In this document: piece by piece, positions 24,247-36,167 of the stretch | Layout: the number at the start of each line of letters is the position of its first letter | Numbering within the stretch: the stretch's first letter is position 1 | Assembly (NCBI RefSeq): GCF_000801105.2 | Contig: NC_079519.1 | Span: 14,957,828-15,021,827, forward strand | DNA from: Raphanus sativus | Lineage: Eukaryota > Streptophyta > Magnoliopsida > Brassicales > Brassicaceae | Direction of reading: 5' to 3' | Length of the DNA stretch: 64,000 nucleotides | Notes under the pieces: model-generated | Seen by the model: only the letters and a program-made list of their open reading frames with translations | The model's database searches: none | Told to the model about the DNA's origin: nothing | Translations under genes and position numbers: made by a program

Positions 24247-25256
24247 ATTTGTCGGGAAAATGTTTTCCCTTATCTTTGTATTTCCGTCGCCAAGTGTGGC
24301 CGTTTTATCTGTTAATGCCGCGACCGTAGTAGGTCGTGTAATTTTATGTATTTCGGGACTGGCCTCTTATGGCTTTGAATCTCTGCCGTCTTTGTGCGGC
24401 TTTTTATAAATATGAAGTAAGTTTTTCGACGATTTATGTTTTATACTTTCGCCAAGTGTAGAGGGCAGAATGCGAGTAGTCATTTCGTATTCTAACTCTT
24501 AATTTGTTGCTTGATCCATATGCTACTTTTTAGTGAGCGTTTTAGGTGTAAGCGATAAGAGACATGTTTTGGGATCTCGTATTTGATACTATGTCCGTGA
24601 GATGTTAAGTGCCAGCAAGGCTGGGCTTAGGGCAAGACCTAGGTCTACTCCTAGCTTTTAAGGCTATGCGATGACTGATCGGCTTCTGTTTTGCCTGTTT
24701 GTAATTTTGACCTGATTCACACCGTTTTAAAATCCGCGAAGTGTTATCGGCTTATATGATTTGTCTGGGTACGAACCGAGCTACTTCCTTTGCGAAGTGC
24801 TAGACAAGATTTCAGTTTTCTTGTATAGCGCGTTATGGTATCCTGGTCGGATGTAAGAGGATATTGTGAAAAGATCTGACTACGAATTTGTTTAAGTGAA
24901 ACGTTTCTGTGTTTGCCCGTCGGGGCCAATCGACGGGTTCGTTTTTGTTTTTAAAGTCGCAAACAGACTGTTTCAATGGTTGTTTTAAAGTCGCGGATGG
25001 ACTATTTTGATAAAATGTTTAAAGTCGCGGATGGACTATTTTGATAAAATGTTTAAAGTCGCAGACAGACTATTTTGACGGATGATACGAATTATATATC
25101 TTCAGTAAAACTGCGACATCTCGCATTTCTTGAGGATACGCTTTTCGTTATCCGGAGTGTTTATGTGTTAGGAATCGATAAATTGAGAAAGAGAATTTTA
25201 TTGCAAAAATTTCAAAAATTTCGAATACGAATGCGGGGTTTTTAAACCTTTTGTGG
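24247..25256. other. Noncoding internal block of B1, conserved with B4
   Basis: There is no credible frame on either strand. Segments such as CCAGCAAGGCTGGG, GGCAAGACCTAGGT, AAAATCCGCGAAGTG and GGCTTATATGATTTGTCTGG (about 24610-24775) recur in the same order in B4 (about 61735-61890). A short tandem repeat of about 34 bp lies at 24950-25080. Confidence 0.7.
24950..25080. repeat. Tandem repeat of about 34 bp, four degenerate copies
   Basis: The unit begins TTTAAAGTCGCGGATGGACT and continues ATTTTGATAAAATG. Two adjacent copies are identical and the outer ones are degenerate. Internal tandem repeats are common in Tat/Ogre-type elements. Confidence 0.75.
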
Positions 25257-26448
25257 GAGCTGTCGGCGAGATCCCTAGTTCTAATACCCGAAGGTGGCTA
25301 AACCTAATTGAGTCGCAGCTCGAAAAACAAAAACGGAAAGTTGACTAAAATGTTCTAAGTGCTAAGTTTGCTCTGAAAAGTGATGATCTCTATGCCTCTC
25401 GCCTTGAGCTCCTTATATACTTCCTCCAAGGTCGGTTTACGCTTCCCCCTTTTTCCCTTAAGCCGTCATAGTCGAAAAATGGGAATATTCGATTTTTTCC
25501 GATCTTCATGATTATCTGCGGAAAGTTTCCATTTATTCGCGGAAACTGATGCTTATCCTCCAAGCATAAACCGTCATAAGGTTTTTTGGTTTTTAAGAAT
25601 TCAGAAGTGGGCCTCGAATCAAGTTTAGGATCCTTTGGGCCGTATTTTTGATTTGAGACGTTTTTATGATTTCTCCGATAAAGTTAAGTTTCCGCGGTTT
25701 TATCGTAAACCGAACGGACGATCCCATTTGATCGAGAGATCAAGAAACGGTTAGTCGCGAGTTGCGGAGAACGGCTATACGGATAGTCGAGAATGCATAG
25801 TTTTATGTCGGATCGTCGTTTCGGAAGACTTCGGACTTTTCAGAGAATGGTCGATATACGAACGCTCTATACGGAGCTCTGTCGCTATAGCGACCGAGCC
25901 TGACTCGTGGTTCGGTCGCTATAGCGACTGTAATCGAAGCTCGGTCGCTATACCGAGCGTGGTCTCGTGATCCGTTCGCTATAGCAACCGAGCTCTTGTT
26001 AATGACGATCGGGTTTGTGCCGTGGACTGAGATCCGTTGTCCAAGCGGTCGAAACAATCGCGAAGCTACGATGCTCTTAGGATGCTTGTTTGCGGATGTT
26101 TGGACCTTTGATAAAATTGTTCCGTTTGATTTAAGAAATCGTTACTTTCCTAAATCGTTGATTTCTTAAGTAGTTGATTAAGAAATCGTTAATTTCTTAA
26201 GCTGTTGCTTAAGAAATCGTTGATTTCTTAAGTCGTTGATTAAGAAATTGTTGTTTTAAGAAATCGTAGATTTCTTAAATCCTTGATTAAAAAATCGTTG
26301 TTTTAAAGAATCGTTGTCGTAAAACAAGATTTTTCCGCAATTTTTTCGTATAAGTTTTCCTTTCCCGAAAAAGTAGAAATTCTTAAGTAAATAATTTTTA
26401 ACGGAAATTTGGATGCCAACTTTGCCTTGTCCGATTTCGACCCCAACA
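25257..26448 (-). mobile_element. Right LTR of B1 (5' LTR in minus orientation), truncated
   Basis: Matches B2 from GAGCTGTCGGCGAGATCC to the outer end CCCCAACA; roughly the first 220 bp on the plus strand (the U5 end) are missing and replaced by unrelated AT-rich sequence. It contains several TCGCTATAGCGA palindromes (25860-25995) and an array of TTAAGAAATC / GATTTCTTAA inverted repeats (26120-26300). Confidence 0.8.
26120..26300. repeat. Array of short inverted repeats in the B1 LTR
   Basis: Arms TTAAGAAATC and GATTTCTTAA are separated by GTT or GTTAA and repeat about every 30-45 bp. The copy at 26209-26231 is perfect with a three-base loop. The same array is in B2 at 47065-47250. Confidence 0.85.
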
Positions 26449-26939
26449 AGGAATAAGCTATCCTACTTTTTATTCAGATGACTCCAGATTAGCCTGTTCG
26501 GACATTTGGCAATTTCTTCATGATTCTTATTAAACTAGATGGAACCACGATGTAAGAAGATTTATTTGAAACCATTAGTCAGTATAGAATCACCAGAAGT
26601 TGATTAAATCTCATAGGAGTTATGAGGAAGAAGCTATCCCACTTTCTATTCAGATGATTCCAGATTAGCCTGTTTGGACTTATAGCAATATCTTAATGAT
26701 TCTTATCAAACCAGGATGAACCAAGATGTAACAAGGTTTATTTGAAACCATTAATCAGTATACAATCACCAGGAAGTTGAATAAATCTCATAGGAGTTAT
26801 GAGGAAGAAGCTATTCCACTTTCTATTCAGATGATTTCAGATTAGCCTGTTCGGATATTTAGTAATATCTTCATGATTCTTATAAAACCAGGATGAACCA
26901 AGATGTAAGAAGCTTTATTTGAAACAATTAATCAGTATA

Positions 26940-27039
26940 NNNNNNNNNNNNNNNNNNNNNNNNNNNNNNNNNNNNNNNNNNNNNNNNNNNNNNNNNNNNN
27001 NNNNNNNNNNNNNNNNNNNNNNNNNNNNNNNNNNNNNNN
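26940..27039. other. Assembly gap, 100 N, inside satellite
   Basis: Exactly 100 N, placeholder length. The satellite on its right begins precisely where a long duplicate of 36168 onward begins, so assembly here is uncertain. Confidence 0.99.
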
Positions 27040-28800
27040 GAGGAAGAAGCTGTCCAATTTTCTATTCAGATGATTTCAGATTAGCTTGTTCGGACATATG
27101 GCAATATATTCATGATTCTTATCAAACCAAAAGGAACCAAGATGTAAGAAGCTTGATTTGAAACCATTAGTCAGTATAGAATCAACAGGAAGTTGAATAA
27201 ATCTTATAGGAGTTATGAGTTGGAAGATATGCCACTTTCTAATTATATGATTCTAGATTATCCTGTTCGGACATATGGAATTATCTTCATAGTTTTTATC
27301 AAACCAGAACGGAACAAGATATAAGAAGCTTGATTTGAAACCATTTATCAGTGTAGAATGACCAGAAAGTTGAATAAATCTCATAGGAGTTATGATGAAG
27401 AAGCTAATCCACTTTATATTCAGATGATTCCAGATTAGCCTGTTCGGACATATGACAATATCTTCATGATTCTTTTCAAACCAGAAGAGACAAGATGTAA
27501 GAAGGTTGATTTGAAACCATTAATCAGTATAGAATCACCAGGAGGTTGAATAAATCTCATAGGAGTTATGACGAAGAAGCTATTCCACTTTCTATTCAGA
27601 TGATTTCAGATTAGTATGTTCGGACATATGGCAATATCTTCATGATTCTTATCAAACCAGAAGGAACCAAGATGTAAGAAGCATGATTTGAAACCATTAG
27701 TAAGTGTAGAATGACCAGGAAGTTGAATAAATTTCATAGGAGTTATGAGGAAGAAGCTAATCCACTTTCTATTCAGATGATTCCATATTAACCTGTTCGG
27801 ACATATGTCAATATCTTCATGATTCTTATCAAACCAGAAGTAACCAAGATGTAAGAAGCTTGATTTGAAACCATTAATCAGTGTATAATGACCAGGAATT
27901 TGAATCAATCTCATAGGAGTTATGAGGAAGAAGGTATTCCACTTTCTATTTAGATGATTCCAGATTAGCCTGCTCAGACACATGTCAATATCTTCATGAT
28001 TCTTATCAAACCAGAAGGAAACAAGATGTAGGAAGCTTGATTATAAACCAGAAATCAGTATAGAATCACCAGGAAGTTGAATAAATCTCATAGGAGTTAT
28101 GACGAAGAAGCTATCCCATTTTCTATTCAGATGATTCCAGATTAGTCTGTTCGGACATATGGCAATATCTTCATGATTCTAATCAAACCAGAAGAAACCA
28201 AGATGTAAAAAGATTGATTTGAAACCATTAATCAGTGTAGAATGACCAAGAAGTTGAATGAATCTCATAGGAGTTATGAGGAAGAAGCTATCCCACTTTA
28301 TATTTAGATTATTCCAGATTAGTCTGTTCGGACATATGACAATATCTTCATGATCTTTATAAAACAAGTAGAACCAAGATGTAAGAAGCTTGATTTAAAA
28401 CCATTAATCAGTGTAAATTAACCAGGAAGTTGAATAAATCTCATAGGAGTTATGACGAAGAAGCTAATCCACTTTTTATTCAGCTGATTCCAGATTAGCA
28501 TGTTCGGACATATGGTTATATCTTCATGATTCTTATCAAACCAGAACGAACCAAGATGTAAGAAGGTTGATTTGAAACTATTAATCAATATAGAATCACA
28601 AGGAGGTTGAATAAATCTCATAGGATTTATGACGAAGAAGCTATCCCACTTTCTATTCAAATGATTCCAGATTAGTCTGTTCGGACATATGGCAATATCT
28701 CCATGATTCTTATCAAACCAGAAGGAACCAAGATGTAAGAATAATGATTTGAAACCATTAATCAGTGTAGAATGACCAGGAAGTTGAATAAATCTCATAG
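27040..28800 (+). repeat. Ten-monomer block duplicated at 36168-37928 (copy 1)
   Basis: Corresponding positions keep a constant offset of 9128 (27606/36734, 28179/37307, 28418/37546), including rare variants such as AAGCATGATTTG and GCTCAGACACATG. Only scattered single-base differences are seen. Similarity falls to the background level after about 28800. Confidence 0.88.
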
Positions 28801-30325
28801 GACTTATGAGGAAGAAGCTATCCCACTCTCTATTCAAATGATTCCAGATTAGTCTATTAGGACATATGGAAATATCTTCATGATTCTTATCAAACCAGAA
28901 GGAACCAAGATGTAAGAATCTTGATTTTAAACCATTAATCAGTATAGAATCACCAGGAAGTTGAATAAATCTCATAGGAGTTATGAGGAAGAAGCTATCT
29001 TACTTTATATTCAGATGATTCCAGATTAGCCTGTTCCGACATATGGGAATATCTTCATGATTCTTATCGAACCAGAATGAACGAAGATGTAAGAAGCTTG
29101 ATTTGAAACCATTAATCAGTGTAGAATGACCAGGAAGTTGAATAAATCACATAGGAGTTACGAGAAAGAAGTTAATCCACTTTCTATTTCGATGATTCCA
29201 GATTAGCATGTTCGGACATATGCAATATCTTCATGATTCTTATAAAACCAGAAGGAACCAAGATGTAAGAAGCTTGATTCTAAAACTTTAATCAGTGTAA
29301 AATGAACAGGAAGTTGAATAAATCTCATAGCAATTGTGAGGAAGAAGCTATCCCACTTTCTATTCAGATGATTCCAGATTAGTCTTTTCGGAAATATGAC
29401 AATATCTTCATGATTCTTATCAAACAAGAAGGAACCAAGATGTAAGAAGCTTGATTTGAAACCATTAATCAGAGTAGAATGACCAGGAATTTAAATAAAC
29501 TCATAGGATTTATGAGGAAGGAGCTATCCCACTTTCTATTCAGATAATTCCAGATTAGCATGTTCAGACATATGGCAATATCTTCATGCTTCTTATCAAA
29601 CCAGAAGGAATCAAAATGTAAGAAGCTTAATTTGAAACCATTAATCAGTATAGAATCACCAGAAAGTTGAATAAATCTAATAGGACTTGATGAGGAAGAA
29701 GCTATCCCACTTTCTATTCAAATGATTCCAGATTAGTCTGTTCGGACATATGGAAATATCTTCATGTTTCTTATCAAACCAGAAGGAACCAAGATGTAGA
29801 AGCTTGATTTGAACTATTAATCTGTGTAGAATCATCAGGAAGTTGAATAAATCTCATAGGAGTTATGACGAAGAATCTATACCACTTTCTATTCAGATGA
29901 TTCCAGATTAGCCTGTTCAGACATATGGCAATATCTTCATGATTCTTATCAAACCAGGATGAACCAAGATGTAAAAAGCTTTATTTGAAACCATTAACCA
30001 GTATAGAATGACCAGGAAGTTTAATAAATCTCATAGGAGTTATGAGGAAGAAGCTATCCCACTTTCTATTTAGATGATTCTAGATTAGCCTGTTCGGACA
30101 TATGGCAATGTCTTCATGATTCTTATCAAACGAGAAGGAACCAAGATGTAAGAAGGTTGATTTGAAACCATTAATCAGAATATAATCACCAGGAAGTTGA
30201 ATAAATCTCATAGGAGTTATGAGGAAGAAGCTATCCCACTTTCTATTCAGATGATTCCAGATTAGCCTGTTTAGACAATATGGTAATATATTCATGATTC
30301 TTTTCAAACCAGAAGGAACCAAGAT

Positions 30326-30330
30326 GTAAG
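30326..30330. repeat. Target-site duplication GTAAG, left of solo LTR A4
   Basis: GTAAG is directly before TGATATACC and is repeated at 31694-31698 after CAGTATCA. It corresponds to monomer positions 173-177. Confidence 0.93.
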
Positions 30331-31693
30331 TGATATACCATGGATTTCACCCATTTTCTAACATGGTATAGTAGTATTTTATTATATAACTAATGTTTTT
30401 TCTAGCCTGTTAGGTATGTTTTCAGGTTCAGGAGCGTTTCATGATAAAGTGATGTTTTTGGAGCATTTTGGAGTACAAGCGATAATACACCCGAGTTGAC
30501 CATTCAAGACCAAGTCGGAAGTCAACATTGTAATTAGAATCGATCGATACTCATCCGGAATGGTCGATCGATGTAGTTGAGAAGATCCGCGTACTAGAAG
30601 ATTATAATCGATTGATAGACATCTCGTGTTGTCGATCCATATCGAGGACGAAATGGTTTAACCGACTACTTCACCAAGACTTCACCAAATTAAGAGATTG
30701 CCCCTGACGAGTTTTTAACCTAATGGAAATGCTTAAATATTCCTGCAAAGTGTTTTTGGCGGCAAGAAAGCTTTGACAAGTCTAAGCAAGCAACAAGTCT
30801 TGAGAGACAAAGCAGAGAGTGTGAGAGAAAGACTAGAGTTTTATATGTTTTGAGAGATTGGAGAGATCAGAGAGATTTGTGAACTCCATTTGTTTTCTAT
30901 TCCTTATCTATGCAATTCTTTTATCTATCTTATATTATGAATTGCTTAGCTATGTCTGAGTAGTCTACTTGTTAGATCAAGGGTTTAAATAGGTTTGTGG
31001 GATTAGCCCCAAACTATAATTGCTAAGTTGTGATATTCATCAAATAGATTGCACCCTAAGCTTGTTCTCTAGAGTAGCTAACTAGAGCATAGATCACTAG
31101 GATCTTTGATATCTTGAATTATCTGTTTGAACTAGTTGTCTCCTTGGAGAAGAGCTAACCGCCCTCCTTGAGACATAGTGTTCACTATCGGCTCGCGCCT
31201 AGGCATATCTAGAAGCCGTCGATCGAAATCCCGACAGGTGAATTGATAGGCGCTGAGAAAGGTGTATCGCTCGATATCTCTAAAGGATATCGATCGACTC
31301 TTTTTCTGGTCAACATACGACAGTTGAGGCCAGAGATCTAGATTAGTTAACCAGTGAGACATCACTGAGAGTTAAGCGGCTGAGTTCTATAGTATCATGA
31401 AAACAACTTGTTAGGCATTTATAAGTATTATAATCTCCATTCCTGAATAAAAGTCCTATGTCTAGCACTCTTTATTATCATTTAAGCAACCATCATATTG
31501 TTAGTTAGAGCAACTACCTTGCTCATTTTAGGATTGTTATTTACATTTCATCATCAAAACCAACTTCACCTATGATTGATTAATTGATTAGATTTAATTG
31601 GTTCCCTAGCTCCTCGTGATTCGATCCCTAAGTACTACAGCTGAACCTCTTATTTGAGAGAGTAAGCTTTATAGAGTAATTTGAGCAGTATCA
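30331..31693 (+). mobile_element. Solo LTR of the Athila-like family (A4)
   Basis: A complete 1363-bp LTR, TGATATACCATGG to GAGCAGTATCA, flanked on both sides by GTAAG. Removing the LTR and one GTAAG restores a continuous satellite monomer. This is the product of recombination between the two LTRs of a once complete element. Confidence 0.95.
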
Positions 31694-32389
31694 GTAAGAA
31701 GCTTAATTTTAAACCAATAATCAGTATAGAATAACCAGGAAGTTGAATAAATCTCATAGGAGTTATGAGGAAAAAACTATCCCACTTTCAATTCAGATGA
31801 TCCTAGATTAGCATGTTCGGACATATGGAAATATCTTCATGATTCATATCAAACCAGGATGAAACAAAATCTAAGAAGCTTAATTTGAAACCATTAATCA
31901 GTATTGAATGACCAAGAAGTTAAATAAATCTCATAGGAGTTATGAGGAAGAAGCTATGCCACTTTCTATTCATATGATTCCAGATTAGCTTGTTCGGACA
32001 TATGGCAATATCTTCATGATTCATTTCAAACCAGGATGAACCATGATGAAAAAAGCTTAATTTGAAACCATTAATCAGTGTAGAATGACCAGGAAGTTGA
32101 ATAAATCTCATAGAAGTTTTGAGGAAGAAGCTATCCCATTTTCTATTCAGATGATTCCAGATTAGCATGTTCAGACATATGGCAATATCTTCATGATTCT
32201 TACAAACCAGAAGGAACCAAGATGTAACAAGCTTTATTTGAAACCATTAGTAAGTATAGAATCACCAGGAAGTCGAATAAATCTTATAGGAGTTATGAGA
32301 AAGAAACTATCCCACTTTCTTTATATGATTCTAGATTAGCTTGTTCGGACATATGGAATTATCTTCATGATTCTTATCAAACCAGAACG

Positions 32390-34767
32390 AACCAAGCTGT
32401 AAGAAGCTTGATTTGAAACAATTAATCAGTGTAGAATGACCAGAAAGTTTAATAAATCTCATAGGAGTTATGACGAAGAAGCTAATCCACTTTCTATTCA
32501 GATGATTCCATATTAGCCTGTTCGGACATATGGTTATATCTTCATGATTCTTATCAAACCAGAAGGAACCAAAATGTAAGAAGGTTGATTTGAAACCGTT
32601 AATCAGTATAGAATCACAATGAGGTTGAATAAATCTCATAGGAGTTATGACAAAGAAGATATCGCACTTTCTATTCAGATGATTCCAGATAAGTCTGTTC
32701 GGACATATGGCAATATCTTTATGATTCTTATCAAACAAGAAGGAACCAAGATGTAAGAAGAATGATTTGAAACCATTAATCAGTCTAGAATGACCAGGAA
32801 GTTGAATAAATCTATAGGAGTTATGACGAAGAAGCTGATCCACTTTCTATTCAGATGATTCCAGATTATCATGTTCAGACATATGGCAATATCTTCATGA
32901 TTCTTACAAACCAGAAGGAACCAAGATGTAACAAGCTTTATTTGAAACCATTAATCAGTATAGAATCACCAGGAAGTTGAATAAGTCTTATAGGAGTTAT
33001 GAGGAAGAAGCTATCCCACTTTCTATTCAGATGATTTCAGATTAGCCTTCTCGGACATATGGGAATATCTTCATGATTCTTATCAAACCAGAAGGAACCA
33101 AGATGTAAGAATCTTGATTTGAAACCATTAATCAGTGTAGAATGACCAGGAAATTGAATAAATCACATAGGAGTTAGGGGAAGAAGCTATGCTACTTTCT
33201 ATTCAGATGATTCCTGTTCGGACATATGGCAATATCTTCATGATTCTTTTCAAACCAGGATGAACCAAGATGTAAGAAGCTTGATTTGAACCATTAATCA
33301 GTGTAGAATGACCAGGAAGTTGAATAAATCTCATAGGAGTTTTGAGGAAGAAGCTATCCAATTTTCTATTCAGATGATTTCAGATTAGCTTGTTCGGACA
33401 TATGTCAATATCTTCATGATTCTTATCAAACCAGAAGGAACCAAGATGTAAAGAAGCTTGATTTGAAACCATTAGTCAGTATAGAATCAACAGGAAGATG
33501 AATAAATCTTATAGGAGTTTTGAGTTGGAAGATATGCCACTTTCTAATTATATGATTCTAGATTATCCTGTTCGGACATATGGAATTATCTTCATAATTT
33601 TTATCAAACCAGAACGGAACAAGATGTAAGAAGCTGATTTTGAAACATTAATCAGTGTTAGAATGACCAGAAAGTTGAATAAATCTCATAGGAGTTATGA
33701 CGAAGAAGCTAATCCACTTTCTATTCAGATGATTCCATATTAGCCTGTTCGGACATAAGGTTATATCTTCATGATTCTTATCAAACCAGAAGGAACCAAA
33801 ATGTAAGAAGGTTGATTTGAAAACCATTAATCAGTATAGAATCACAATGAGGTGAATAAATCTCATAGGAGTTATGACAAAGAAGATATCGCACTTTCTA
33901 TTCAGATGATTCCAAATTAGTCTGTTCGGACATATGGCAATATCTTTATGATTCTTATCAAAAAAGAAGGAACCAAGATGTAAGAAGAATGATTTGAAAC
34001 CATTAATCTGTCTAGAATGACCAGGAAGTTGAATAAATCTATTAGGAGTTATGACGAAGAAGCTGATCCACTTCTATTCAGATGATTCCAGATTATCTGT
34101 TCAGACATATGGCAATATCTTCATGATTCTTACAAACCAGAAGGAACCAAGATGTAACAAGCTTTATTTGAAACCATTAATCAGTATAGAATCACCAGGA
34201 AGTTGAATAAGTCTTATAGGAGTTATGAGGAAGAAGCTATCCCACTTTCTATTCAGATGATTTCAGATTAGCCTTCTCGGACATATGGGAATATCTTCAT
34301 GATTCTTATCAAACCAGAAGGAACCAAGATGTAAGAATCTTGATTTGAAACCATTAATCAGTGTAGAATGACCAGGAAATTGAATAAATCACATAGGAGT
34401 TAGGGGGAAGAAGCTATGCTACTTTCTATTCAGATGATTCCTGTTCGGACATATAGCAATATCTTCATGATTCTTTTCAAACCAGGATGAACCAAGATGT
34501 AAGAAGCTTGATTTGAAACCATTAATCATTGTAGAATGACCAGGAAGTTGAATAAATCTCATAGGAGTTTTGAGGAAGAAGCTATCCAATTTTCTATTCA
34601 GATGATTTCAGATTAGCTTGTTCGGACATATGTCAATATCTTCATGATTCTTATCAAACCAGAAGGAACCAAGATGTAAGAAGCTTGATTTGAAACCATT
34701 TGTCAGTATAGAATCAACAGGAAGTTGAATAAATCTTATAGGAGTTATGAGGTAGAAGATATCCCAC
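32390..34767 (+). repeat. Seven-monomer higher-order repeat, two tandem copies
   Basis: Rare variants recur at a spacing of 1226-1228 bp: GACAAAGAAGATATCGC (32649/33876), a ten-base loss giving GATGATTCCTGTTCGG (33204/34430), and a monomer with ATCACAATGAGG (32615/33840). The unit equals seven monomers of about 175 bp. Confidence 0.85.
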
Positions 34768-36167
34768 TTTCTAATTATATGATTCTAGATTAGCGTGTTC
34801 GGACATATGGAATTATCTTCATGATTCTTATCAAACCAGAACAAACCAATATGTAAGAAGCTTTATTTGAAACAATTAATCAGTGTAGAATGACCAGAAA
34901 TTTGAATAAATCTCATAGGAGTTATGACGAAGAAGCTAATCCACTTTCTATTCCGATGATTCCAGATTAGCCTGTTCGGACATATGGCAATATCTTAATG
35001 ATTCTTTTCAAACCAAAAGAGACAAGATGTAAGAAGGTTGATTAATTGATTTGAAACCATTAATCAGTATAGAATCACCAGGAGGTTGAATAAATCTCAT
35101 AGGAGTTATGACGAAGAAGCTATCCCACTTTCTATTCAGATGATTCCAGATTAGTATGTTCGGACATATGGCAATATCTTCATGATTCTTATCAAACCAA
35201 AACGAACCAAGATGTAAGAAGCTTGATTTGAAACAACTAATCAGTGTAGAATGACCAGAAAGTTGAATAAATCTCATAGGAGTTATGACGAAGAAGCTAA
35301 TCCACTTTCTATTCAGATGATTCCAGATTAGCCTGTTCGGACATATGGTTATATCTTCATGATTCTTATCAAACCAGAAGGAACCAAGATGTAAGAAGGT
35401 TGATTTGAAACCATTAATCAGTATAGAATCACAAGGAGGTTGAATAAATCTCATAGGAGTTATGAAGAAGAAGCTATCCCACTTTCTATTCAGATGATTC
35501 CAGATTTGTCTGTTCGGACATATGGCAATATCTATGATTCTTATCAAACCAGAAGGAACCAAGATGTAAGAAGAATGATTTAAAACATTAATAAGTGTAG
35601 AATTGCCAGGAAGTTGAATAAATCTCATAGGAGTTAGGAGGAAGAAGCAAATACACTTTCTATTCAGATGATTCCAGATTAGCATCTTCAGACATATGAC
35701 AATATCTTCATGATTCTTACAAACCAGAAGGAACCAAGATGTAACAAGCTTTATTTGAAACCGTTGATCAGTATAGAATCAACAGGAAGATGAATAAGTC
35801 TTATAGGAGTTATGAGGAAGAAGCTATCTCACTTTCTCTTCAGATGATTTCAAATTAGCCTGCTCGGACTTATGATAATATCTTGATGATTCTTATCAAA
35901 CCAGAAAGAACCAAGATGTAAGAATCTTGATTTGAAACCATTAATCAGTGTAGAATGACCAGGAAGTTGAATAAATCACATAGTAGTTAGGAGGAAGAAG
36001 CTATGCTACTTTCTATTCAGATGATTCAAGATTAGCCTGTTCGGACATATGGCAATATCTTCATGATTCTTTTCAAACCAGGATGCACCAGGATGTAAGA
36101 AGCCAGATTTGAAACCATTAATCAGTGTAGAATGACCAGGAAGTTGAATAAATATCATAGGAGTTTT

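Larger units (their letters stand above)
21499..26448 (-). mobile_element. Tat-like LTR retrotransposon B1, heavily deleted, inserted in satellite
   Basis: The 4950-bp unit is bounded by TGTGGGAACC and CCCCAACA and flanked by AGGAA on both sides, so its outer borders are original. Inside are a left LTR lacking its inner end, a plus-strand ORF remnant, a noncoding block, and a right LTR lacking its inner end. I assign the minus strand because LTR TATA boxes point that way (minus-strand TATATAAGG at 21850-21844) and related copies carry a purine tract outside the TGTTGGGG end. No pol, PBS or purine tract remains in B1. Confidence 0.82.
26449..30330 (+). repeat. Centromere-type satellite, block S2
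   Basis: About 22 monomers of the same 177-bp family, starting with the second AGGAA copy and resuming in phase at monomer position 70. It contains an assembly gap (26940-27039). Most monomers carry AAGCTTGATTTG and CAGAAGGAACC, and several have the GACGAAGAAGC variant. The part from 27040 to about 28800 is nearly identical to 36168-37928. Confidence 0.95.

Noticed and set aside
35008..35685. Long minus-strand ORFs in the satellite (also at 27606, 28418, 36734, 49316 and elsewhere)
   Set aside because: They are the 177-bp monomer read in one open frame; the peptide repeats every 59 residues and changes with monomer indels. No start context or known domain.
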